Source: Bacillota bacterium
Lineage (GTDB): Bacteria; Bacillota; Clostridia; Christensenellales; Pumilibacteraceae
Reading direction: 5' to 3'
NCBI GenBank assembly: GCA_009787685.1
Contig: WQSV01000056.1
Coordinates: 1-8,324, forward strand
DNA: 8,324 nucleotides
This document shows positions 1-6,743 of the stretch, one piece after another. The notes beneath the pieces were generated by a model that was not told where the DNA came from, ran no database searches, and saw only the letters and a program-made list of their open reading frames with translations. The first letter of the stretch is position 1. Each line of letters begins with the position of its first letter. The translations under genes were made by a program, and so were the position numbers.

Positions 1-3000
1 GATGTGTCCATCAATCATGTCGTTATAGCTCGCTTGCCCCGGATTGTTTCTGTGGTGTTGGTTGACGTTGTTGATTTGGTTGATTACTCTTCCGATATCA
101 CTCCACCTTTGACCGTTCTGACCATGATAGCGATTGCCAAACATTTGTCCAATGTTGAAGTGGAAATCAAAGTTAAATTGAGAGTCAACTCCAGCGAAGT
201 ATGGCGCAACAATACTTTGATCTGCAGTCAAATGTTCACCAACCAAGAACGCGTTCGGAAAAGCGGATTTAACTGCATGATTGAATTCTCTCCAAAAATG
301 CATGTTTTTTCCAAAATGAACGTGGTTTTCTCTCCACATACCAGACGGCAAATAATCCGCTCTTGGAAAATACTCGTTATCGTTGAAAATGTGGTTGATT
401 GCATCAAGACGGAATCCATCAACTCCGAATTCGAGCCAAAACTTTGCAACATCAACTGCCATGTCTCGAACTAGTTGATAGGAAAAATTAAGGTCGGGCA
501 TACTTGTTCCAAACATTCCATAGTAGTAATATCCGTTTTTGAGTGGATGCCAATCGGAATTAATAGCGCCTCGTTGCTGTCTTAGACCATTCCAGCCATA
601 GACTCTGAGTGTGTCAATAGTGTCGAGATGTTTGATTGTGAAGAAATTTCTGAATTCAGGATTTAATCTTATTGCTTCGCGGAACCATGGGTGACGCGTT
701 GAAACATGATTGAGAGCAAGATCCATCATTATCCTCACTCCCCTTGCGTGGGAACGGTCAATTAGTTCAGCAAAGTCTTCTTTCGTTCCAACTCTTGGGT
801 CGATTGAGAAAAAGCAAATCGCGTCATACATGCTATAAGATGCCGAAAGATTGATTGGAGTGAGCCACAACGCCCCGACGCCGAGTTCACAGAAGTAGCC
901 CGATTCAAGAACATTGATTATTCCTCGAAGAGTTCCAAATCCCGGTTGAATTGCACAAGCACTTGATGCGAAAGTTGGAACAAAGATTTGATAGCCAACT
1001 CCGACATTTTGCAAAAAGTCGGGTGAGTTCGGCATAATTGGAGCAGGGGAGGAAATGTCGTTAACAACTGGACGGGCAAAGTCAACATAGATTCTTTCAC
1101 CGTTGTTCATGACATAAAGAGATTCATCAATGTTAGTCGACCTTGTTTCTGCCCAACCTCTTGTCAAAATTGAATGAACTCCCGGGTGAAAGTCCCAAAA
1201 ATTAGTGATGCTCTCGTCCGCGATCCAAGTTGTTCTTGAGTCAATTGTTCTTCCTCTTTCCATGAAGACATGGACGACATTTCTTTCTTTTCGGAAGTGT
1301 CCGCCTTCATTTTGACAAATCCAAACATTTTCAAGATAAACATTCGCGCCGTCTCTTCCCCAAACTATTCCCGGAAACCCAACAGTGTTGCGAGTTCCAA
1401 CAAGGAAAGAAACTTGGTTGAAAGTTCTGAAATCTATTGGAATATTGTTGTTCACTCCTGCCATGTGAATTTGATTGAAGTTGAGCATTCCGATTGCTCC
1501 ACTTATTTCACAAAAATGTTGAAAATCAACTCGAACACCTTCTCCATGAGGTTCTCCCCAGACCCAAAAAGCATAATCATGAAATCTTCTTGGAATTCCG
1601 TTGGCGTTGCGAATGAGTTGACCATTTGCATTGCGAACATAGCGAGTGTCGTTATGCCAGTCTCCGTGGCTATAGTGAAAATAAACGTGTCCTCCTTGAA
1701 CCCAAGTTGAACGAGTTTCATCGTTGAGATACTCATCATGATTCCCAATAAATTCCCATCCGGCATAAAGAGTTTTTGAACGCCAAACTGAATTCCAAAA
1801 ATCCCATCTTGACTCATCTGTTTGCTCTCCAACTTCGTGCCTTGAAGTGTGCCACCCTGTTAATCTGTGTCCAATTTTTGTTGGAGCATTGATTCCACTT
1901 GGTTGATTAATCCAGTTTCCCGCCAATGTCAGGATGTGAAAATTCGGAGCCATCCTGCCACCATTTGAATCAAAGCAAACTCGAACTGGTGTTCCCCACA
2001 AATCGTAGATTTCAAAAACAATAGTAAGGTTATCCCTGTCAACTAGAATCGTGTTTTCAGTGATGTTGTTATAAAATCTGTTTGAGCGAACTCCGCCAAC
2101 AATAATATAAACAGCAAACCACGGGTCAAAGATATTCCATGAAATGTTAAGTTCGGTTTCGAGTCTCACCAAGTTATAGCCCGTTTGCAAAAGAATGTTT
2201 TCATGATCGCGAATTTGAATTGTTAATCTCAATGGGATATTCGCTGCAACAATAACATTGACATATTCATAGTCAACCACGACTATTGATATTTCAATGT
2301 TTAAAAGAACTTGAACAGAATAAATTTCACTTAATATGCGCAAACGAACTCCATTGATATATAGCATTGCCGTTAAGCCAGAATATGCTGACAATTCAAT
2401 TTCAACAAAACGTCCCTCTTGGATTTGAGTTGTTTCCCCAACTGTCAAAACTTCTCCGTCAACCCTTGCAACAAAATGCTCCACTCCCGAAACAAGCGGA
2501 AGAATGTCAACCGAATAATATCTTCTGCCTACTCTTAATTCGATTGTTGTGTTTTGTTCAATTTCTACAACCACATAGCGAACTTGTTGCCAAGTGTTCA
2601 TTTCTTTGCGAACTCCGTTGACAAACACTTCCAAATCATAGCCCACAGCTCTTATAAATTCAATGTCAATCCTTGTCCCATCAAGAACTTGCTCTCCATG
2701 CTGAATAATATTCCAGCTTCTCTCATCTCTGACAAAAAAACTCGTGTAGCCAAAAGTTGGACGAACGATTCCAATAGTGTGGAGTCTTGTTGGAACAACA
2801 ATAAGTTCTAGATTCCCAAGGACATGAATAAGGCTTGGATTTTCTCCCGATGTGCGAATTCCACTGACATATAATCGTCCAACAAAATTCGGTCTTTCCT
2901 CCCATGAAACATTAATGAAACTTCCCTCGCGGACTTGCCTTGATAAGCCAAGTGGCAAAATATTTCCAGAAACACCTGTGGCGAACTCTGTTAAAATAAC

Positions 3001-4824
3001 AACATTTGAGATGCCATCAATTAATGGAAGTGCTTCGACAAGATAATAACGGTGAGAAGCTTTTATTTCAATCATTGTGTTTTGGGTGATTTCCAAAACA
3101 GCATAGCGATATTGATGCCAATTTCTGGTTTCTGTCAAAATTCCGTTGACATAAAGCGTCAAATCATAGCCAATACTTCTTCTGAATTCAAGGAAAATAT
3201 AAGCACCATAGGCAACAACATCATTGTCTTGAAGGGTTCTGTAGTTCCATTCTCCAATGATTTCCGCGATGTAGAAATTCATGTAGCCCGAGGTTGGACG
3301 GATTATTGAAATGATGTGAGCAGGATATGCAACGACTGAAAACTCCATGTTTTGCCAAACAGTGAAAGAGCTGTTCGTTGTCATGCTTCCGTTCAAATAA
3401 AGTCTCCCAACGAAATTAGGTTTCGTTTGCCAGTCAATTCTGACAATTGTTCCTTCTCTCACAAAGGCAACTCCGCCAGCGTTAAGGACTGTTTGCGACT
3501 CCCCTTCTCCAACTGTGAGAGTAATGCTCAAAACTCCCTCGCCCAAATGACCAACTCCAACTGTTTTAAATCTTTCCTCTGTGACGAATTCTATTGTTGT
3601 GTCCCTAGTTATTTGAAAAACCCATTCTATGCTTCTAGCCCCATTGACATACATAAAAATATCAAAACCAAATGCTGTCGAAAAATTAATGTCAATCCAA
3701 GTGTTTGTTCTAACTTGGTCTCCACTTTCAAGCAACTGCCAAGTGGTTCCATCAAAAACAGCAATCCAGTCATAGGTTTCGGAGTCTGGACGAATAATCG
3801 TGACAGTGTGGAAAAGTGATGGTGAACCGACTGACACCGCCTTGAGTTCAATGACGATGTCATCTTCAAGTATAATATCAATTGAGAAGAATCCAAGTGA
3901 AGTGAGCAATCCGTCGCTTACTCCGTTGATATAGAGCCTCAAATAATATTGGGGCACTCTTGAAAATTCAATAAAAATTTCTAGCCCATCACGAACTCTG
4001 TCATTATCTGAAAGATATCTCACCGTTGATAAGTTTCTGTTTTCTATTTCAAAAACATGGAAGAAATCATAGCCAAAACTTGGGCGAATAATAGTCACAG
4101 AGTGATATCCATCTGTCGGGATATATGGAATTGTGATATAGACCGTGTGCTGTCCCGAAACATTGGAAAAGCCTTCAAGGAACGCATAAATTTCCCAATA
4201 GCCACCTATTCTTGACGGGATGAAATTGATTGCTGGAAGTCCTGTTTGAGTGATGGCAAAATTGTTTCCGTTTGGGTCAGTGATTAGGAAATGAATATTG
4301 TTTGCACTCGCAACTGGATATGGAGTTGCAACAATGATTGCACTCTCGCCATAGGTCATTTGAAGAGGTGCGGTGATGTTGAGGCGAGTTGGGGCGCTTG
4401 GTTGATTGCTCCTAAGAGGTTGCGATTCAAGAGAAATTGAAATAGCTGAGTTCATTGCTGCCAAAACAACATGGAGATTGTCTCTTTCTGCATCAATTGT
4501 TGGAGATTGAAAAATTCCATTAATTCGAACAGAAACTTCAAAATCTTCATCTCCTCTGAAATAAATCGTCAAAACAGTCCCTTCTGGAACTCGAGAGCCT
4601 TGCCAAAAATGTTGTCTCATTTCTCCCTCAACGCCATTGTGAACAGAAAGATATGTAAAACCCTCGGGCATTGGCATTGGAGAAAGAGTCAATAGATGCG
4701 TTGTTTCATTTGGCGGTGGCGGTTGAACTGGGATATCGTCACACGCTGAAATCGCAAAAACAGCCACTAGCATCAGAGCCATGACAATCAAAACGAGACC
4801 TATTTTCTTGATTTGTTTTTTCAT
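1..4824 (-). CDS. Giant multidomain GH13 (alpha-amylase/pullulanase-type) lipoprotein, C-terminus beyond window
   Basis: Partial gene of at least 1608 codons; no TAA, TAG or TGA occurs in frame from the ATG to the window edge. The start (4822-4824) has a GAGGAG ribosome site 9 nt upstream. Residues 1-28 form a lipoprotein signal peptide: KK-rich start, hydrophobic core, lipobox ISAC with Cys28, then a Pro-rich linker. In order follow an Ig-like region (about 145-240), eight tandem NG modules (about 240-940), an InlB/Listeria-type repeat (948-1025; FDSNGG, YAGW), a CBM41-like segment (about 1045-1185; HVYFHY, YAFWVWG) and a GH13 barrel from YQIF at 1278. Catalytic motifs seen: DLALNH (1368-1373), MPDLN (1442-1446), GFRLDAINH with Arg1472 and nucleophile Asp1474, and GEH with acid/base Glu1530. 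The third Asp (region IV) should lie just past the edge. Inferred role: surface-anchored hydrolysis of starch, pullulan or related alpha-glucans. MPDLN is typical of the GH13 group intermediate between oligo-1,6-glucosidases and neopullulanases. Exact specificity is unknown. Confidence 0.93.
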   Translation of the reverse strand, partial: MKKQIKKIGLVLIVMALMLVAVFAISACDDIPVQPPPPNETTHLLTLSPMPMPEGFTYLSVHNGVEGEMRQHFWQGSRVPEGTVLTIYFRGDEDFEVSVRINGIFQSPTIDAERDNLHVVLAAMNSAISISLESQPLRSNQPSAPTRLNITAPLQMTYGESAIIVATPYPVASANNIHFLITDPNGNNFAITQTGLPAINFIPSRIGGYWEIYAFLEGFSNVSGQHTVYITIPYIPTDGYHSVTIIRPSFGYDFFHVFEIENRNLSTVRYLSDNDRVRDGLEIFIEFSRVPQYYLRLYINGVSDGLLTSLGFFSIDIILEDDIVIELKAVSVGSPSLFHTVTIIRPDSETYDWIAVFDGTTWQLLESGDQVRTNTWIDINFSTAFGFDIFMYVNGARSIEWVFQITRDTTIEFVTEERFKTVGVGHLGEGVLSITLTVGEGESQTVLNAGGVAFVREGTIVRIDWQTKPNFVGRLYLNGSMTTNSSFTVWQNMEFSVVAYPAHIISIIRPTSGYMNFYIAEIIGEWNYRTLQDNDVVAYGAYIFLEFRRSIGYDLTLYVNGILTETRNWHQYRYAVLEITQNTMIEIKASHRYYLVEALPLIDGISNVVILTEFATGVSGNILPLGLSRQVREGSFINVSWEERPNFVGRLYVSGIRTSGENPSLIHVLGNLELIVVPTRLHTIGIVRPTFGYTSFFVRDERSWNIIQHGEQVLDGTRIDIEFIRAVGYDLEVFVNGVRKEMNTWQQVRYVVVEIEQNTTIELRVGRRYYSVDILPLVSGVEHFVARVDGEVLTVGETTQIQEGRFVEIELSAYSGLTAMLYINGVRLRILSEIYSVQVLLNIEISIVVVDYEYVNVIVAANIPLRLTIQIRDHENILLQTGYNLVRLETELNISWNIFDPWFAVYIIVGGVRSNRFYNNITENTILVDRDNLTIVFEIYDLWGTPVRVCFDSNGGRMAPNFHILTLAGNWINQPSGINAPTKIGHRLTGWHTSRHEVGEQTDESRWDFWNSVWRSKTLYAGWEFIGNHDEYLNDETRSTWVQGGHVYFHYSHGDWHNDTRYVRNANGQLIRNANGIPRRFHDYAFWVWGEPHGEGVRVDFQHFCEISGAIGMLNFNQIHMAGVNNNIPIDFRTFNQVSFLVGTRNTVGFPGIVWGRDGANVYLENVWICQNEGGHFRKERNVVHVFMERGRTIDSRTTWIADESITNFWDFHPGVHSILTRGWAETRSTNIDESLYVMNNGERIYVDFARPVVNDISSPAPIMPNSPDFLQNVGVGYQIFVPTFASSACAIQPGFGTLRGIINVLESGYFCELGVGALWLTPINLSASYSMYDAICFFSIDPRVGTKEDFAELIDRSHARGVRIMMDLALNHVSTRHPWFREAIRLNPEFRNFFTIKHLDTIDTLRVYGWNGLRQQRGAINSDWHPLKNGYYYYGMFGTSMPDLNFSYQLVRDMAVDVAKFWLEFGVDGFRLDAINHIFNDNEYFPRADYLPSGMWRENHVHFGKNMHFWREFNHAVKSAFPNAFLVGEHLTADQSIVAPYFAGVDSQFNFDFHFNIGQMFGNRYHGQNGQRWSDIGRVINQINNVNQHHRNNPGQASYNDMIDGHI
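1990..4107 (-). repeat. Eight tandem beta-rich modules encoded inside the GH13 lipoprotein
   Basis: Each module has a core of the form G-x-x-[VI]-x-[IL]-x-[FW], about seven residues, then a strand ending [YF]-[VI]-N-G. The NG (or equivalent SG/GG) pair falls at residues 300, 394, 478, 560, 654, 736, 824 and 910, spacings of 82-94. Two subtypes partly alternate. One opens with an I-[IV]-R-P motif (Pro at 248, 346, 510, 689) and has a GYDL-like strand. The other carries PNFVGRLY (from 469 and 645). A ninth, isolated NG lies at residue 102. The pattern resembles divergent InlB B-repeat domains, which is an inference from motif shape only. A stalk or glycan-binding array holding the enzyme away from the membrane would fit. 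The repeats have diverged in DNA sequence, so they are old. Confidence 0.75.
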
Positions 4825-4833
4825 TTTTCTTCA

Positions 4834-4839
4834 CTCCTC
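4834..4839 (-). promoter_or_regulatory. Ribosome binding site of the GH13 lipoprotein gene
   Basis: Reads GAGGAG on the minus strand, 9 nt before the ATG at 4824. It fixes the start codon, which is followed directly by a lysine-rich signal peptide. The 41-nt gap to the TetR stop codon holds no hairpin terminator and no convincing promoter, so read-through from the TetR gene is likely. Confidence 0.8.
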
Positions 4840-4865
4840 ACCCTTAACTCTTAAAAAAACTCAGA

Positions 4866-5450
4866 CTATTGAGCTGTTCTTTTTTCGATTTCATAAAAGT
4901 AGAATTTTAGCATTCTGAATGTTAGTTCTTGCAACTCTTCTCTGCCTTGAGCAAGACGCAACAATTCAAACATGCTCGACATGAAACTTTTTGTGATGAT
5001 TGCTCCGAATTTTGAATCGTTTTCGGAGATGTTATCACCATACATTTTATGCGTGACGACTTTCAAAATGTGTCCGTTGAGGTTTTCAACGAAGTCTTCA
5101 TATTTTGTTTGTGCGCAGCGAGAAGAAAGAATAACGAGTTCTTTTCCGTATTGCTCAAAAACCTGCATGAGAGCTTCGCATGCAAACACCATGAACAACT
5201 CAAGTGGCATTCCATCTGACTCGGCACTTTCAATTTGAGTGACGAGGTGAGGGATTTTTTTGACAGTTTCTCCGACAACTGCATCTAACAAGTCATGCTT
5301 CGACGAAAAATAGCGATAGAGATTCCCAACTGGAACCCCCGCTTCTTCGGCAATTGAAACGATGTTTGCATTTTTATAGCCCTTTGCAAGAAACTCTTCA
5401 CGGGCCGCGTCTAAAATTTTGTCTGCTACTTCTTTCTTTTTATATTGCAT
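4866..5450 (-). CDS. TetR/AcrR-family transcriptional regulator
   Basis: Encodes 194 residues, a normal length for the family. Residues about 7-55 are a canonical TetR N-terminal DNA-binding domain: an ILDAAREEFLAKGY helix, then the helix-turn-helix IAEEAGVPVGNLYRYFSSK (about 33-51). The rest is an all-helical ligand-binding and dimerisation domain with no motif that reveals the inducer. TetR proteins usually repress by binding palindromes as dimers and release DNA on ligand binding. The gene is first in a likely operon with the GH13 lipoprotein, 41 bp upstream of it, so control of that glycan-degrading gene and of itself is the simplest inference. The ATG has no Shine-Dalgarno sequence; the predicted transcription start is about 0-3 nt before it, suggesting a leaderless message. 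The stop is TAG. Confidence 0.92.
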   Translation of the reverse strand: MQYKKKEVADKILDAAREEFLAKGYKNANIVSIAEEAGVPVGNLYRYFSSKHDLLDAVVGETVKKIPHLVTQIESAESDGMPLELFMVFACEALMQVFEQYGKELVILSSRCAQTKYEDFVENLNGHILKVVTHKMYGDNISENDSKFGAIITKSFMSSMFELLRLAQGREELQELTFRMLKFYFYEIEKRTAQ

Positions 5451-5470
5451 AATGCAAACAGTTTAGCATT
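5445..5470. promoter_or_regulatory. Nested palindromes at the tetR start: candidate TetR operator
   Basis: TTGCATAATGCAA (5445-5457) is a 13-bp inverted repeat with a single central base; it spans the TetR start codon. Overlapping it, AATGC (5451-5455) and GCATT (5466-5470) form the outer arms of a second palindrome, AATGCAAAC-A-GTTTAGCATT, perfect but for one extra base. This second palindrome covers the -10 element. A dimeric repressor bound here would block RNA polymerase, so autorepression is a reasonable inference. The binding itself is not shown by the sequence. Confidence 0.55.
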
Positions 5471-5488
5471 TGAATTCTCTTTTGTCAA
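5460..5488 (-). promoter_or_regulatory. Promoter of the tetR-GH13 operon
   Basis: On the minus strand, consensus TTGACA (5488-5483) is followed by a 17-bp spacer and TAAACT (5465-5460, four of six matches to TATAAT). The expected start of transcription, about 7 nt downstream near 5453, lies almost on the TetR ATG at 5450. This explains the missing ribosome binding site. Confidence 0.7.
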
Positions 5489-5855
5489 GCATCTTTGATG
5501 CCTTTGTCGGAGAAGTTTAAGTAATAGCAATTTCCTTCAAAAGGGCTGAAAGCCCTTGTCAACAGTCTTCGACTGGTTTGTCGGGTTTTGCTTGTATTTG
5601 AATTCAGCGTCAAGCGGGCTGAAAGCCCTTGTCAAGAGTTTTCAGCCCGCTTGTCGGAAATTGCTATTACTAGTGTAATATCCCAACAAAGGGGGAAATC
5701 CCTTGTTGACAATCTTCGACTGGTTTATAGGATTCTGCTTGCATTCGCACTCTCCGTCAAGAGGGTCGAAGACCCTTGTCGACAGTCTTCGACTGGTTTA
5801 TAGGGTTCTGCCTTGTGTTTACTTTCAGCGTCAAGAGGGTCGAAGACCCTTGTCA
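5486..5855. repeat. Tandem array of about 73-bp hairpin units
   Basis: Units begin at 5486 (short, 52 bp), 5538, 5611, 5684, 5758 and 5832 (partial). Each opens CAA, then a 5-bp stem with a short loop, then TTG. The stems differ but remain paired: GCATC/GATGC, GGGCT/AGCCC (twice), AAGGG/CCCTT and GGGTC/GACCC (twice). Units at 5538, 5684 and 5758 continue with a second hairpin, CAGTC-TTC-GACTG (CAATC in the 5684 unit), and then a matching tail ending near CCGT or GCGT. The unit at 5611 instead continues into a 14-bp inverted repeat. Open frames crossing the array arise from the repetition and are not believed to be genes. Its function is unknown. Confidence 0.85.
5520..5671. repeat. 152-bp inverted-repeat (MITE-like) element within the hairpin array
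   Basis: The ends AGTAATAGCAATTTCC (5520-5535) and GGAAATTGCTATTACT (5656-5671) are perfect 16-bp inverted repeats. Inside them, after a 2-nt internal loop, 5538-5551 pairs with 5640-5653 with two mismatches, giving arms of about 32 nt. The inner part also holds a perfect 14-bp inverted repeat, 5611-5624 against 5640-5653. There is no coding capacity. A TA target duplication is possible but off by one base, so mobility is only suggested. Confidence 0.6.
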
Positions 5856-5865
5856 ATGCCAGCAT

Positions 5866-5989
5866 TCAACACTCAAGATTGTGAATTTTCAATTATTTCT
5901 CTTGCTTGCAGGAACTCAACCTGTCACCGCCACCCTGCAGTATTATGCTCACCCTCACCTTGGCAAGCAGAGTGTTGACTCTGAACACT
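5866..5989. other. Region of competing stem-loops, possible structured RNA
   Basis: CTCTTGCTTGC (5899-5909) pairs with GCAAGCAGAG (5963-5972): ten base pairs with one bulge, enclosing 53 nt. An outer 9-bp pair, TCAACACTC (5866-5874) with GAGTGTTGA (5970-5978), and two local hairpins, AGTGTT/AACACT (5971-5989) and CAGAG/CTCTG (5968-5983), use some of the same bases and so exclude one another. No U-tract follows on either strand, so a simple terminator is unlikely. No known RNA family was recognised, and the transcribed strand is unclear. Confidence 0.4.
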
Positions 5990-6005
5990 AAATTTGCCCA
6001 GCACG

Positions 6006-6620
6006 CTAGAGTATTACACCAATTGTGAAGATTGAGAAAAGTATTGCTTCAAGGAGAATTACTATTGTGAGAAGAAGAAGGGCATATTTGTTGACGACAT
6101 AGTGAGAACGAAGATAGTGCAAAAAGCGGTGGTAATGACAACGAGTGTAGAGCGCACATTTGACTAAACTTGCAAATATTGCACTCAAAATGCAAACTTG
6201 GACAAGCAACGCTAGTGCCGAAATTATGCCCGCTGGCAAAAATGAAAACCCGAGAAAGCCGATTGAAAATGCAAGCGTTCGCGCTTGCAGAAAACAAAAA
6301 ATCGCGAGGACTAGTGCGTTGAGAAGAGAAAGAACTGCGCGTGCAGAAAAAAGGAACATGATGAGGGTCAAAATCAAAAATGTGAAAATACGTGAGAGAA
6401 AAAAACCAAGAAAACCCCGTTGAACATTTTGAACAATCAAGAACCATCCGCCTGAATCGAATGCTCCATCGGAAGAATTGAATACGCTGATTACTCCTAG
6501 AATTATTCCGGCAACACAAAAGATGAGTGCAACGAGCATCACCCATTTGTTTCTTCCAACAAATTTTTCAATATCTCTCACATGATAATCAAATCTATAT
6601 CTCATTATTTTCGCGAACAA
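6006..6620 (-). CDS. Polytopic membrane protein of unknown function, weakly SpoIIM-like
   Basis: Encodes 204 residues if it starts at TTG (6618-6620), or 199 from the in-frame ATG at 6603-6605; neither has a clear ribosome binding site. It has a short basic N-terminus, a hydrophobic segment at about 26-47, a soluble stretch rich in Ser/Gly/Asp at 48-70, then hydrophobic segments at about 74-92, 96-118, 120-155 (one long or two short) and 178-203. The charged loop at about 157-178 (Arg, His, Tyr-rich) is probably cytoplasmic. One early membrane helix, a polar loop and a compact helical bundle, at about 200 residues, recalls the SpoIIM (DUF95) family. No diagnostic motif confirms this. It stands alone on the minus strand, separated from the TetR operon by the repeat region. 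The function is not known. Confidence 0.75.
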   Translation of the reverse strand: MFAKIMRYRFDYHVRDIEKFVGRNKWVMLVALIFCVAGIILGVISVFNSSDGAFDSGGWFLIVQNVQRGFLGFFLSRIFTFLILTLIMFLFSARAVLSLLNALVLAIFCFLQARTLAFSIGFLGFSFLPAGIISALALLVQVCILSAIFASLVKCALYTRCHYHRFLHYLRSHYVVNKYALLLLTIVILLEAILFSIFTIGVIL

Positions 6621-6632
6621 TTCTCAATTGTT
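6616..6632. promoter_or_regulatory. 17-bp palindrome over the start of the membrane-protein gene
   Basis: AACAATT and AATTGTT are perfect 7-bp arms around a 3-base centre and include the TTG start codon. It could be an operator or could base-pair in the mRNA near the start. The AT-rich composition makes a chance origin possible. Confidence 0.35.
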
Positions 6633-6727
6633 GTGATTTTGAGTGTTTGTGTTTTTTTAAGTTTCTCAAATACATATATATGACAGACTTTGAGAATTAT
6701 GTCGAAAATTGACGAAATATTTTTTTC
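6621..6727. other. AT-rich intergenic region upstream of the membrane-protein gene
   Basis: No gene was found. It holds an 8-bp inverted repeat, TTCTCAAA (6663-6670) and TTTGAGAA (6689-6696), around a TATATATG stretch. On the minus strand TCGACA and TATATA elements lie 19 bp apart here, a weak promoter candidate for the membrane protein. No clear ribosome binding site follows. Confidence 0.35.
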
Positions 6728-6743
6728 AAAAGGAGTGTTAAAA

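Noticed and set aside
4..4695. Plus-strand open frames across the GH13 gene (for example 4-474, 1270-1710, 3352-3819)
   Set aside because: They are antisense shadows of a minus-strand frame whose protein has clear domains and catalytic motifs. None resembles a protein family.
4972..5284. Frames overlapping the TetR gene on either strand
   Set aside because: The TetR reading is unambiguous; these are shadows.
5486..5855. CRISPR array
   Set aside because: The units are similar along most of their length, with no short constant repeat and unique spacers, and no cas genes are present.
5900..5975. T-box-like AGGGTGG word on the minus strand
   Set aside because: The ACCGCG part of the T-box sequence is absent, and neither a terminator nor an amino-acid-related gene follows.
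5588..5991. Three overlapping plus-strand frames across the hairpin array
   Set aside because: They share repeated peptide words caused by the 73-bp tandem repeat and have no ribosome sites or recognisable domains.
6049..6546. 165-codon minus-strand frame overlapping the membrane-protein gene, and a basic plus-strand frame at 6160-6423
   Set aside because: Both are out-of-frame shadows. The 204-codon frame alone shows ordered membrane segments.
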